Shown in pieces: positions 9,001-16,477 of a stretch of DNA of 33,207 nucleotides. A program made the translations under genes and the position numbers. Source of the stretch: Verrucomicrobiales bacterium. Lineage in GTDB: Bacteria; Verrucomicrobiota; Verrucomicrobiia; Limisphaerales; UBA11320. A model generated the notes under the pieces. The model searched no databases and was not told the DNA's origin. It saw only the letters and a program-made list of their open reading frames with translations. The stretch lies in the NCBI GenBank assembly GCA_016793885.1, contig JAEUHE010000104.1:1-33207 (forward strand), read 5' to 3'. The number at the start of each line of letters is the position of its first letter. Position 1 is the stretch's first letter.

Positions 9001-10292
9001 AGAGCGGCGCCGATGGTCGACTTGAACTCCCGATAGATGTGTCTGAAACTCCCTTGGTTGTCAGGCATATCACGGGAACAAAGGTAATCACTTTGGGTGA
9101 GTGTCACCAGCATTCCAGCATCCTTTTGGAAGCCTGGGGACGTATCGAAGTGCAGTGGGACCTGAACCAGCTGGATAAGACAGCGGTGGCATGTTCGCTA
9201 GAGAGTCTGATCTACATTCCAGGGCGCTTGAATGCAGGCGGTATCCAAGCCACCTCCGACAAGCAGGGAAAAGTTGTCTTCCAACATGTGACGCCGGGCG
9301 ATTATATCATCGGACGATACGGTTCTAGTTCCTCGGGTATTCTGCAGGATCATCACAGTGTGCATGTCAGTGCAGGGGAAACGGTCCGTCTGAATCCGGG
9401 GAGAGAAGCAGCGGATGTGATTGGGCGTCTGGTGCCTACCCCCGCGCGGGGTGCCGATGCCTACTCCGAGCCAGAGTTGGTCAATCTCTTGGTGAAGAAA
9501 CTACCTCGGTTGGAGTGGCCAGAACGACGCACGTTCGCTTCTCCGGATCGGTACTTCAAGGCGATGGTTGAGTTTCTTTCGACGGAGGCTGCCCGTGACT
9601 ACTTTCGGCAGAGGCGTTTTTATCTCATCCAGTGCCAGCCCGATGGAGCCTTTAGGATCCGCGGAGTGGAGCCGGGGGAGTATGAGATCTATTCTGGAGT
9701 GAGTCGGTATGCGACGTCACGCATCTTCCCTTGGATTCTCCAAGGACTGGATGAACCGGAGGCAATTGACCGCGTCACCATTCCCCGCGTGACCGGGCTG
9801 CGACCGGATCTTCCTTTGGATCTGGGGCTCATTGTATCGGGACGCTCGACGCCTGTGGAACTGTCGGGTGTTCCTCTGGAACTTGAAGGTCGTGGGCAGA
9901 ACGGGGCACCGTTGTCGCTCGCTTCCCTGCGTGGAAAGTGGGTGCTCTTGCATTTCTGGTCGAGTTGGTCGGACCGTTCGCTCGAACGGATGGCAGAGCT
10001 GAAGGAGGTTCATGCTTGGAGCCGCCAGCAACCCAAGTTCACTCTCATCGGGGTCAATTTGGATGGGGAGTTTTCCCAGTCGAAAGAGACTATCCAACGC
10101 CTTTCTCTAGATTGGGCACAACTTCATCTTACCAGCGAGCAGCGCGGTGCCATCGTTAAGCAGCTCAGCCTCGCTGAAATTCCGCGCTCGCTATTGCTCA
10201 CCCCCGAAGGTCGGCCATTCTTGCTCGATCTGCCCATCGGCAGGTCTTTGGAGGTGGCTCGGAAAGTAGTGGAGCAACCGATAATTCGCTGA
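6069..10292 (+). CDS. M56 (BlaR1-type) membrane metalloprotease with carboxypeptidase-regulatory-like repeats and Cys-less thioredoxin-like C-terminus
   Basis: A 1407-residue membrane sensor protease, preceded by a good Shine-Dalgarno (AGGGGG). Residues 1-375 form the M56 core: hydrophobic segments near 18-34, 42-58, 153-176, 262-282 and 355-371, the zinc motif HELAH at 250-254 and a likely third ligand E291 in RELACDA. BlaR1 has a penicillin-sensor domain outside the membrane; here there are instead several carboxypeptidase-regulatory-like beta-sandwich units (from about 427; for example VDSITGAPIQNY, LVDSEQKPIAGARV). The C-terminus (about 1270-1400) is a TlpA/redoxin-like fold (SLASLRGKWVLLHFWSSW) in which both expected cysteines are Ser (S1301, S1304). 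It probably cleaves the BlaI-type repressor encoded just upstream. The signal it senses is unknown. Confidence 0.85.
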   Translation: MNILDSALLALLRSSWQGGVLVLIVLSLQALLGQRLAPRWRHGLWLIVLVRLALPVSFEWQGSMFSLVPSLRVPLFSEKLDRATDLPARQSGFESLPVGPPISKDISSADEPREDLQLAGASVPLPTSDITPFANRESFSPSLPQSPWPWMKWVAFVWALGAVGFGVLIGLPAWHFSRRVARLHPLNDPRVDSILTACRNRMSLKRNLLVFETDAVASPALFGLWRPRLLLPPGLVNRFAVLQLQHIFLHELAHLRRRDLPLNGIMILLVVVHWFNPLVWLAMRRIRVDRELACDALALQYIDPKEARGYGETIISLVEDISQRPMVAGLVGMGEDPGALRARIRMIARFRKPGRWSALALVLLVGLGAVGLTDPNGKDVDPVRAESSSQNPESAGAGLITAAAVALEGANVSNGYKDNDGSSEPVCRIEVLDEKTGQPIEKAVVMVDTLGYIRVQPPQWIVETDARGMASIRHFALIQYKMMSVVVAHRDYAASRVQWHNSPGTLGTGVKGDLQVRLGRGVRLGGRLVDSEQKPIAGARVRLSSFGIPWPVPAGKPGLELPTISQMPGWSFQTVVETDGDGRWTFDRAPSPVVRASLEVLRPTGGRRWFSSAPNSGLSPSHPRVRLESLMSQAAVLEWKTGIDLDVRVSDASGMPVPDASVYLLVRNEDLDYTIRDRSLKDLVPEGKTDRSGSLSLWDQAWSEHTILVKATNYAVQAQVVPLRRGKVPVSIILRKALPLRLHVVDRSGNPISQVHVSFAGSSNLAAPAIPWSGFTDAQGRLEWMDAPREDFDLLFARGSRLVSFRMGGEQRERTIKILGPWENESISLSGQVVDSITGAPIQNYQILGLRREGYPNSGYQLLAKHDSGDFSFQLHRAQEATELDSDSASWNRYRLKVVAAGYEPLVTEEYHFTQGDQRLRFSLKPSSVPRHVRVLQPDGSPAVEAVMYRAQGRQAGFLPEFGSRYPSGSGSGFEERQSGADGRLELPIDVSETPLVVRHITGTKVITLGECHQHSSILLEAWGRIEVQWDLNQLDKTAVACSLESLIYIPGRLNAGGIQATSDKQGKVVFQHVTPGDYIIGRYGSSSSGILQDHHSVHVSAGETVRLNPGREAADVIGRLVPTPARGADAYSEPELVNLLVKKLPRLEWPERRTFASPDRYFKAMVEFLSTEAARDYFRQRRFYLIQCQPDGAFRIRGVEPGEYEIYSGVSRYATSRIFPWILQGLDEPEAIDRVTIPRVTGLRPDLPLDLGLIVSGRSTPVELSGVPLELEGRGQNGAPLSLASLRGKWVLLHFWSSWSDRSLERMAELKEVHAWSRQQPKFTLIGVNLDGEFSQSKETIQRLSLDWAQLHLTSEQRGAIVKQLSLAEIPRSLLLTPEGRPFLLDLPIGRSLEVARKVVEQPIIR

Positions 10293-10322
10293 CCTCACGA
10301 TGGTGTGATCCTTCTCTAAGCG

Positions 10323-11321
10323 GTGAATGTTATGAAAATCTGCCTCCTGCTCCTCATGGTGGTTCTGGTGAGCCCGTTGGTCGAAGCTGGGGTGTCGGTG
10401 TCGGGCCTCATCCTGGACAGAGCAGGGCGGCCGGTGTCTGGCGCTCGCGTGATCGTTCGGGGGCGGGCGGCCGAGTTCAAAACAGAGTGGTTGCCGAGTA
10501 GCGAAGCTGCCTTAACCGTCGTCTCGGATTCACAGGGGCGATTCCGCCTGCCGACAGAGACCGGATGGACCGCTTATCATGTTACCGTGCAAGCTACGGA
10601 CTTCGCTCCCCTCTGGTCTGCGCTGAATCTGGGTCGAGATCCGATCCTCGTTCTGCCTAAGGGAGCCGCCGTTTCCGGAAAGGTGGTCTCGCAGGGCAAA
10701 GGGGTGAGGGATGTTGTGGTGGTTGCCGAAACCGAGGCTCGTGGCCCCGGACTTTTCTTAAATGGCTTCCTGGCCCGCACCGGGGGGGACGGAGAGTTTG
10801 TCATGTCACACCTACCAGCGAACACACGCTTCGTGCTCTCCACTTCTCTGCGTGGGAGGGACGATGGCTCCATGGTGCCCGCCCGTGTTATTCGGACCTT
10901 GGACGATGGCCTTTCAGTGGGGGTCGGCGACCTGGCACTCGTCAAGGTAACTCCAATGAGGGGGCGAGTTGAACTGAAGGACGAAGTTTCTCTCGCCCTA
11001 TCGGCCAAGGCGCAGGTAATCCTCATTCGTGATCGATTCCAGGATCAGATGGAGACGTCCTTGAATCTGGATGGGTCATTTGAGTTTCCGGCCGTTCCAA
11101 TAGAGGTGGTTGCCCTGCGCGTGGATCTTCCAAACTATCGGGTGTCCGGTCGGAACCGAAGTCTTGATTCGGCCGATCCTAGGCAGCTCTTGGGATTTTG
11201 GAGTGGCGACGTTTACCCCCTGCGAATTCTGGTGGAGCCGGGAGACCCGTTAAAGCCGATGGATGTGCTTGGACGGCCGGTTTCTAACTCTCCCGAGGAT
11301 CCTCTCAAGGGCGTGGACTAG
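10323..11321 (+). CDS. Secreted carboxypeptidase-regulatory-like domain protein
   Basis: A 332-residue exported protein. A signal peptide (MKICLLLLMVVLVSPLVEA) is followed at once by a carboxypeptidase-regulatory-like unit (VSVSGLILDRAGRPVSGARV) and a second beta-sandwich region (GAAVSGKVVSQGKGVRDVVV). The start may be GTG 10323 or ATG 10332; the latter leaves a clean signal peptide. It begins 30 bases after the M56 protein ends and shares the same domain type, so it is probably co-transcribed and may work with the extracellular part of that protein. No catalytic motif was seen. Confidence 0.75.
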   Translation: MNVMKICLLLLMVVLVSPLVEAGVSVSGLILDRAGRPVSGARVIVRGRAAEFKTEWLPSSEAALTVVSDSQGRFRLPTETGWTAYHVTVQATDFAPLWSALNLGRDPILVLPKGAAVSGKVVSQGKGVRDVVVVAETEARGPGLFLNGFLARTGGDGEFVMSHLPANTRFVLSTSLRGRDDGSMVPARVIRTLDDGLSVGVGDLALVKVTPMRGRVELKDEVSLALSAKAQVILIRDRFQDQMETSLNLDGSFEFPAVPIEVVALRVDLPNYRVSGRNRSLDSADPRQLLGFWSGDVYPLRILVEPGDPLKPMDVLGRPVSNSPEDPLKGVD

Positions 11322-11331
11322 CAAACTTCAG

Positions 11332-11514
11332 GGCGAGGAGCCCGACTCCGTCGGGTGCTGAAAAGCTGTAGAGGGCTACAGCACTCCAAACGGCCAGTCG
11401 GCCTCGCGAAGCGTCTTGGAGTTGATCGAGAAACGATCCTACTAAGCTTCTAGTTCAGTCGTCGTGCAGCCCTCTGCCGCTTTTGGCCCCCCGAACGGAG
11501 TCGGGCTCCTCGCC
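11332..11514. mobile_element. Palindromic MITE-like element with perfect 20-bp ends
   Basis: The ends 11332-11351 and 11495-11514 are perfect inverted repeats (ggcgaggagcccgactccgt). The symmetry continues inward with mismatches: AAAAGCTGTAGAGGGCTACAGC on the left faces a TGCAGCCCTCTGCCGCTTTT-type segment on the right. A partial copy of the left half recurs at 32515-32572. No gene lies inside. It occupies most of the gap between two secreted-protein genes and could also fold as a very long hairpin in the transcript. Confidence 0.7.
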
Positions 11515-11670
11515 ATCATTCAGGTTTAATCCTCCTATACAACCCGCTCTATTCTCTTGCTTGCCTCTCCTCCCGAGCGCAGGTTGCTTCTCGAACCCAG
11601 TTCATGCGTGTCCGCATGAAGCGCCTTGTTTTCGCGGGCGTTCCTTTTCCAACTCTATCGGGATCTAACC

Positions 11671-14175
11671 GTGAAAACGAAACTTGTCCTCCCCTCTCTC
11701 GCCTACCTGGTCGCCTGCCTCCTGCTCACCGTGTCCCCCAGTTCGGCTCCCGCGGCCGCGCCGTGGGCCGGCCCGATCATGCAGCCCGGAATCGCGGCAC
11801 TCACGTGCGCCGCTCAGCAGAAGAACGCCAGCGGCGCGACAGTGCCGCCCAACTTGTCGTTCCCGTTCGGATTGGTGGATCTTCGAACGCCTCCTCTCCC
11901 GAAATACACCGTTCAGGGAACGACGGCCGCGTTGTGGAATCCCCCGATGTATCATCACCCGGATTGGTCCGCCCAGCGACTGGGCTGTGTGTTCGGGATC
12001 ACCATCGACTCCACGGGGAATATTTACGTGGCGGCTCACAGCTTGTTCGTGCCGTACTGGGGCGCTCCGTTCTTCGGGAATCCGTACCTGCAGTTTGGAA
12101 CCATCGGCGGCTCCAATCCGATTCAATCCTCCGGAACCATCTATCGCATCGATGCCCTCACGGGGGTGGTCACCGTGTTCGTGGTGCTGCCCCAGCAGGC
12201 GGATCCCAATCTGCCCTGGAACTCGGCCGCGGGGCCGGGCATCGGGAATCTCACCTACGACGAGGCTCACGACCAGTTGTTCGCGACCAATCTCGAAGAT
12301 GGTAGGATCTATCGGATCACGAAGAGCGGGTTGGTGGGTACGATCTCGGGAGTGTTTGACCCCCTGGCACCCGACAACGGGCTGCCGGGTATGCCCCCAT
12401 TGGGAGATAGGCTCTGGGCTATCGAGGCTTCAGGCGGGCAGCTCTTCTACTCGGTTTGGAACCAAGGCACCGCGTCAAACCCGCAAGTCATTCGCAGCGT
12501 GGGGATTCTTCCTGGGGGTGCGCTTAATCCATCCTCCGACATCGCGGTTTTGACCGTGACGCCGACAAGCGCAGCCGCGGCGGGGTATCTTTCCACCCCG
12601 GTTAGTGACCTCTCGCTGTCCCGTGATGGACTCACCATGACCTTAGCGGAGCGAGGTATGTTACGCACTACGGCTAACGGAGGTTCTTTCACCGACTACT
12701 ATGTGGTGGCCAACCACTACACTCCCGTGAAGCTGGCGCAGTATTCGGGAAGTTCTTGGAGTGTGGTGAAAACGCTGGCCTCTGGAAAGAACAGTTCCCT
12801 GGGGGAAGGTTATGGGGGAGCGGATTTCGGGCCGGAAAGTGGCCAGCCGGAGACGTTGGTTTGGATGAGTAGCGCAGACCTGGCGGGTAGTCCGGGACCC
12901 CATGGGATTCAAGGAGTGCGGCGCACGGACTTCCCCGCGGTTCTGGCCCAGGCCGTCCAGGCTTATGCGGTTCCCTACGACCCCGGCTATACCGCCTCGG
13001 GGCCCGATGTGAAAGGCATCGGCGCCGACGTGGAGATCATGCCAGAGAAGGCCTGCGTCCAGTTTGTCTCAGGTCGAGTGGAATGTCAGGCGGGGGAGGT
13101 GTATTCCTACAGTTTCTGCTTCACGAACCGCTGGACGAATACGATCTATCACATCGTTTCGTTGGGGTTGCCCTCCGGGGTGTCGATGTCGCCTGGGCCG
13201 ATTCTTGATTTTCCTTCGGGAATCGCGCCGGGGCAGGGCATCTGCACGAATGTCACATTGACGGTGGGCGCAGCGGGTGTGGACGTGAAGGAGTTGTGCT
13301 TTCAGCTGGCCTTTCACACCCTCGATTTCAGTCAGTGCTGTATCGTTCCGGTTTGCCTCCAGCTGCCTCGTTGCTGTCTGCCTCCGATCGGGGAGTCCAA
13401 AGTTGATTGTGATCCCGCCACGGGGGTGATGAGTTACACGTTCGCGTTCCAGAACAATTCGGGTCAGGCCGTTGGCGCGCTCTACTTGCTCCAGCTGAGC
13501 CCGGCCTGCTTCTCTATTTCGCCGGCGTCGGTTAGCTTCGTTCCGCCGGTCCCGATTGGCGGCGTCACCAACGTGACGGTTTCGGTGATCAAGACGAACC
13601 TGTGTCCCGATCAGCTCTGTCTCAAACTCTTGGCCTTAAACACCAATTCGACGGAGTGTTGCGTGATGGATCGTTGCGTGGATCTGCCGAAATGCGGGCA
13701 CTCAGGCGAGCTGGTTCATGATGGGAAGCGTGCGACGCTCTCATTTCCGGAAGAGGCGCGAGTCGAGGGAGTGAGTTTCTTCCTCGACGGCCGCGAGTTT
13801 GCTAGCGATGTGGTCGCGCCCTATGAAGCGCTGTTCCCTTCGGTCGTGCCTACCGGTCTCCATGAGCTAGCGGCACTCACTCGCTACTCCTCCGGAGCCT
13901 GGGTCCCATCCGACTCTCGTTGGGTTTACCTCGAGGGGGATACGACGGGTGGTACACCTGAGGCCCCGATCATCAGTGTAGCGGTTTCCACTGCTGGGAT
14001 CGAACTGACTGTGGGAACAATGCCGTTAGTGAAGTGCTATCTGGAAGCGAGCGAGGGTTTGGAGCCGGCGCGATGGGAGGTTTTGGAGGCCATCACGGGC
14101 GACGGAACACCACGGCTGGTTCGGGTTCAGGCCCCGGTGGGTAAAATGCGATTCTTTCGAGTGCGCGAGGAGTAG
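11671..14175 (+). CDS. Secreted beta-propeller protein with two Cys-rich repeats and Ig-like module
   Basis: An 834-residue exported protein. GTG 11671 gives a clean signal peptide (VKTKLVLPSLAYLVACLLL, cleavage after PAAA); the frame stays open to 11626 but that extension spoils it. The first half reads as an NHL/SMP-30-like propeller (FGITIDSTGNIYVAAHS, SGTIYRIDALTGVVTVF, LFATNLEDGRIYRITKSG). Two tandem units of about 100 residues follow, each opening with V-E/D-C and ending in CC-x3-C-x2-LP-x-C (near 13336-13372 and 13658-13698). An Ig-like segment (EGVSFFLDGREFASDVVAPY) and a C-terminal YLEASEGL...FFRVR module complete it. The C-terminal module also ends the giant protein at 26390. The function is unknown; surface or extracellular location is likely. 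Confidence 0.8.
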   Translation: MKTKLVLPSLAYLVACLLLTVSPSSAPAAAPWAGPIMQPGIAALTCAAQQKNASGATVPPNLSFPFGLVDLRTPPLPKYTVQGTTAALWNPPMYHHPDWSAQRLGCVFGITIDSTGNIYVAAHSLFVPYWGAPFFGNPYLQFGTIGGSNPIQSSGTIYRIDALTGVVTVFVVLPQQADPNLPWNSAAGPGIGNLTYDEAHDQLFATNLEDGRIYRITKSGLVGTISGVFDPLAPDNGLPGMPPLGDRLWAIEASGGQLFYSVWNQGTASNPQVIRSVGILPGGALNPSSDIAVLTVTPTSAAAAGYLSTPVSDLSLSRDGLTMTLAERGMLRTTANGGSFTDYYVVANHYTPVKLAQYSGSSWSVVKTLASGKNSSLGEGYGGADFGPESGQPETLVWMSSADLAGSPGPHGIQGVRRTDFPAVLAQAVQAYAVPYDPGYTASGPDVKGIGADVEIMPEKACVQFVSGRVECQAGEVYSYSFCFTNRWTNTIYHIVSLGLPSGVSMSPGPILDFPSGIAPGQGICTNVTLTVGAAGVDVKELCFQLAFHTLDFSQCCIVPVCLQLPRCCLPPIGESKVDCDPATGVMSYTFAFQNNSGQAVGALYLLQLSPACFSISPASVSFVPPVPIGGVTNVTVSVIKTNLCPDQLCLKLLALNTNSTECCVMDRCVDLPKCGHSGELVHDGKRATLSFPEEARVEGVSFFLDGREFASDVVAPYEALFPSVVPTGLHELAALTRYSSGAWVPSDSRWVYLEGDTTGGTPEAPIISVAVSTAGIELTVGTMPLVKCYLEASEGLEPARWEVLEAITGDGTPRLVRVQAPVGKMRFFRVREE

Positions 14176-14237
14176 GCCAGGGTGGGGTAGTAGAGGTAAA
14201 CCAGGTCGGCGGGGGAAAGATTCACGAACGGAGTTTG

Positions 14238-14320
14238 CACCGCAGAGACGGGATGAGCGCAGAGAGGGTACGAACACAGAGATCGGATTTCTTCTCTGCG
14301 GCCTTCCCGTCTCTGTGGTG
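14238..14320. repeat. Dispersed palindrome CACCGCAGAGACGGGA
   Basis: Left arm CACCGCAGAGACGGGA (14238-14253) pairs with TCCCGTCTCTGTGGTG (14305-14320) with a single mismatch. The interior also contains complementary cagagag/ttctctg segments. It resembles the intergenic CACAGAGA-type palindromes found in many environmental bacterial genomes. A fragment of similar character lies near 21609-21633. Confidence 0.75.
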
Positions 14321-14345
14321 TAAAAGTCCGTTCCTTCACCCCGCA

Positions 14346-14521
14346 CGTTGGTCGGGGTCTCGGCCCATCGGAAGGGGAAAGAACAGGAAGGAGGGAGGTG
14401 TTGCCCACGGATCACACCGATCACACGGATTGAGAAAAAACCAGGGGACCTCCGATATCTTCATTTCTGAGCTTCATTTCCCGTCCGCGTGATCTGCGTG
14501 CTCCGTGGGCAAACACCTCCC
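14346..14521. repeat. Composite dispersed repeat, copy B
   Basis: Second copy of the composite at 5384-5565: a degenerate TGGGCC hairpin (TCGGCCCATCGG core retained), then a palindrome whose outer arms TGCCCACGGA (14402-14411) and TCCGTGGGCA (14502-14511) are perfect inverted repeats. The sequence between the arms (ACCAGGGGACCTC and flanks) is also shared with copy A, so the two descend from one element and are not chance palindromes. Confidence 0.8.
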
Positions 14522-14608
14522 GGATGTCGCCCAAATCGACAAAGTTTCCGATGAAGTTTCCGACGAAGGCTGGGTAAAACGGCCAGGAGGCGCGCCGCAT
14601 CCGGGCAT

Positions 14609-14653
14609 AAAAAAACCGGGCTGTGTGGTCAGAGGATGACCCTCACAGCCCGG
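14609..14653 (-). terminator. Strong rho-independent terminator on the minus strand
   Basis: Ten-pair stem CCGGGCTGTG (14616-14625) with CACAGCCCGG (14644-14653), extended by an inner stem GGTCA/TGACC (14627-14631, 14637-14641). On the minus strand it is followed directly by seven U (14609-14615 are A on the plus strand). No minus-strand protein gene ends here, so it probably terminates a small RNA or leader transcript. Confidence 0.8.
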
Positions 14654-14790
14654 GGAATTTCGAATTAATACAGGAGTAGGCTTCCGTGGAGATCCGCTCG
14701 AGGTCTGTATCGTCCCCAAGCGAAAGTCTTAAAATAGTTAAGGTTCCGGGTTTAAGCTTCTCCAAGCTTGAACACTCAGGAGCCCATCTG
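14609..14790 (-). ncRNA. Candidate structured small RNA (orphan)
   Basis: Upstream of the minus-strand terminator the sequence is unusually foldable. ATACAG (14668-14673) pairs with CTGTAT (14705-14710) and GGGGA (14652-14656) with TCCCC (14713-14717), closing a hairpin of about 65 nt. CTTAAA (14728-14733) can pair with TTTAAG (14751-14756), or else AAGCTT (14754-14759) with AAGCTT (14764-14769); these are mutually exclusive. GGGGA also overlaps the terminator stem, so alternative folds are possible. The short frames here lack family features. I could not match it to 6S, tmRNA, RNase P or SRP RNA. The 5' end is not defined. Confidence 0.35.
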
Positions 14791-15097
14791 CGCAAAAGCC
14801 ACTACTGATTTTCTGTCAAAGAACATTCGAACTCCACTCAACTCTATCAAGCGCCGAGACTGAGAGTTGGGGCACGCGCACAGTAAAGAGCCATTACCTC
14901 TCGAAGTCAAGTGAGTCATAGCAAGAATTGTGGTGGTATTAATTTGTTGAGTAGCGATCATTAGTTGCAGGAGGGTAACGAGGAGTGGAATAGCTCCAAC
15001 CGCAGCACTTTACATTGACCCGCCCTTTCTCAAGAGCTAGCGTCCGTCCAACACATGGTTGGCGCGAATCCAGAGTGGTTTCCGTGGGCGAAATGAC

Positions 15098-15475
15098 ATG
15101 AGCGACAGCTACCATCCCTATTTCTTTCTGACGGTCTTTCTCGTGGTGGCGGTTTTGTTCCCCCTTGCGCCTCTCCTGCTCGCCCGCTTATGGGCGAACC
15201 AATTCTCTCCTGCCAAACCCGGACTCCAGAAGAACGCCACTTATGAGTGCGGTCTCGAATCCAAGCAGGACGCGACGGTGCAGTTTCGATCCGAGTATTA
15301 CCTGTACGCGATCTTGTTTCTGGTTTTCGATGTGGAGGTGGTTTTTCTGGTTCCATTCGCGGTGACCTTCACCGAATTGAGTGTGGGTGCCGCGCTGGCG
15401 ATGCTCTTGTTCATCTTTCTCCTGGTGGAGGGGTTGGTCTGGGCGTGGATGAAGGGAGTCTTGCGATGGCGATGA
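15098..15475 (+). CDS. nuoA: NADH-quinone oxidoreductase subunit A
   Basis: A 125-residue membrane subunit of complex I. Three hydrophobic segments (about 9-32, 68-88, 96-117) surround the conserved loop [36 protein letters not shown], cited here by its ends: YECG near 48 and FDVEVVFL near 78-85. NuoA contributes to the quinone-site/proton-channel junction in the cytoplasmic membrane. The start is ATG 15098 (MSDSYHPYF); an in-frame TTG at 15059 adds an implausible hydrophilic lead. It overlaps nuoB by four bases (ATGA), indicating translational coupling. Confidence 0.95.
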   Translation: MSDSYHPYFFLTVFLVVAVLFPLAPLLLARLWANQFSPAKPGLQKNATYECGLESKQDATVQFRSEYYLYAILFLVFDVEVVFLVPFAVTFTELSVGAALAMLLFIFLLVEGLVWAWMKGVLRWR

Positions 15476-16083
15476 TCGACGCGGCCCTCCAGAACGAGCT
15501 GCAGAAGCAGGGAATCTTCGTGACCAAGCTCGAGGAGCTTTACAACTGGGGCCGGCGCAGTTCGGTCTGGCCGCTTCAGTTCGGTCTGGCCTGCTGCGCG
15601 ATCGAGATGATGGCTGCCAGCATGGCTCGTCACGACCTGGCCCGGTTTGGTGCCGAGGTGTTTCGTCCTTCGCCGCGTCAGGCGGATCTGATGATCGTGG
15701 CCGGCACGGTCACCAAGAAAATGGCGCCGCAGGTGGTTCGTCTGTTCAATCAGATGCCGGAACCTAAGTATGTGATCGCGATGGGGGCTTGCGCGATCTC
15801 AGGCGGGCCCTTCAAGCAGGGCTACAACGTTTTGAAAGGGATCGATCGTTTTCTTCCTGTCGATGTGCATATCCCGGGCTGTCCGCCTCGTCCTGAAGCG
15901 CTGCTTCATGCGTTTATGACCTTGCAGCGGAAGATTGATGCGCAGTCGCTCACCGGTCCGAATCGGCCGCGACATCTCCAAGCGGAGCTACCGAGCGAGT
16001 TCCCCGTGCCCGAGTTCGGCGAGCACGATCTCGTTCCGCCGCGAAACGACTCCCTCTGGCGTCCGCCCGTGGCACGTGGTTGA
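15472..16083 (+). CDS. nuoB: NADH-quinone oxidoreductase subunit B (N2 iron-sulfur cluster)
   Basis: A 203-residue peripheral subunit that holds cluster N2, the last electron carrier before quinone. The four cluster ligands are present: the tandem C41-C42 in [12 protein letters not shown]107 in [10 protein letters not shown] and C137 in [11 protein letters not shown] 15472 overlaps the nuoA stop; ATG 15466 is an alternative two codons longer. The C-terminal 40 residues are a hydrophilic extension ([20 protein letters not shown]). No nuoC or other complex I gene follows: the next 390 bases hold repeats and then a convergent kinase gene, so the remaining subunits must be encoded elsewhere. Confidence 0.95.
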   Translation: MIDAALQNELQKQGIFVTKLEELYNWGRRSSVWPLQFGLACCAIEMMAASMARHDLARFGAEVFRPSPRQADLMIVAGTVTKKMAPQVVRLFNQMPEPKYVIAMGACAISGGPFKQGYNVLKGIDRFLPVDVHIPGCPPRPEALLHAFMTLQRKIDAQSLTGPNRPRHLQAELPSEFPVPEFGEHDLVPPRNDSLWRPPVARG

Positions 16084-16198
16084 TCGGGTGAAAGGGAGCG
16101 TCCGCTGCGCTCGGGAGCGGGGGGATCGTCCAGCATGGAATCCCCGCAGCCCTCTTGGAACCCCCGCTGAACGAGGAAGAGGGAATGAGGCGATTTTG

Positions 16199-16316
16199 TG
16201 CCCACGGATTACACGGATTAGACGGAGGGGAACCGGATTTTGGTGAGGTATTCCTAGTTTGGATGGGCTGTCAGTGGTCTTGGTTCCATCCGTGTGGTCA
16301 GTGTGTTCCGTGGGCA
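16199..16316. repeat. Dispersed palindrome TGCCCACGGATTACAC, copy C
   Basis: Outer arms TGCCCACGGA (16199-16208) and TCCGTGGGCA (16307-16316) are perfect inverted repeats, with weaker pairing inward (ACACGGATTAGACGG against CCATCCGTGTGGTC). It belongs to the same family as the palindromes at 5449-5548, 14402-14511 and 21671-21873 but has an unrelated centre. It lies between the end of nuoB and the convergent histidine-kinase gene; 16084-16198 shows nothing else clear. Confidence 0.75.
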
Positions 16317-16388
16317 ACAATTCGGATTTTGGACAGCTCGGTTGGCTTACGTTTACGCGTTGCGAGTTCCTGTGCCAGCCGCTGAACG

Positions 16389-16443
16389 CGCGCTGCCCCC
16401 ACTGAAGTGGGAACTCAGTTGTAGTGTGGGCCATGTCGGCCCA
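16389..16443. repeat. Dispersed hairpin repeat with CCCACT/AGTGGG extension
   Basis: A small hairpin CCCACT-GA-AGTGGG (around 16398-16411) is followed by the family hairpin TGGGCC (16427-16432), loop ATGTC, GGCCCA (16438-16443). The sequence before the second hairpin (TTGTAGTG) corresponds to TTGTAGCG at 5390-5397. It lies 34 bases beyond the stop of the convergent kinase gene and might act as a terminator, although no U tract follows on either strand. Confidence 0.6.
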
Positions 16444-16477
16444 GGGGGTGTGAGGGGAGGGAAAGGATGACGATAGA

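Noticed and set aside
14825-14850. tRNA-like GTTCGAAT loop on the minus strand near the orphan terminator
   Set aside because: The flanking bases do not form the five-pair T stem and no acceptor or anticodon arm is present.
14474-14961. Small minus-strand frames (81 and 61 codons) upstream of nuoA
   Set aside because: They cross the palindromic repeat, the terminator or the structured region, and lack conserved character or ribosome-binding sites.
15059-15097. Upstream TTG start for nuoA
   Set aside because: The extra 13 residues are hydrophilic and basic, unlike NuoA N-termini, which begin shortly before the first membrane segment.
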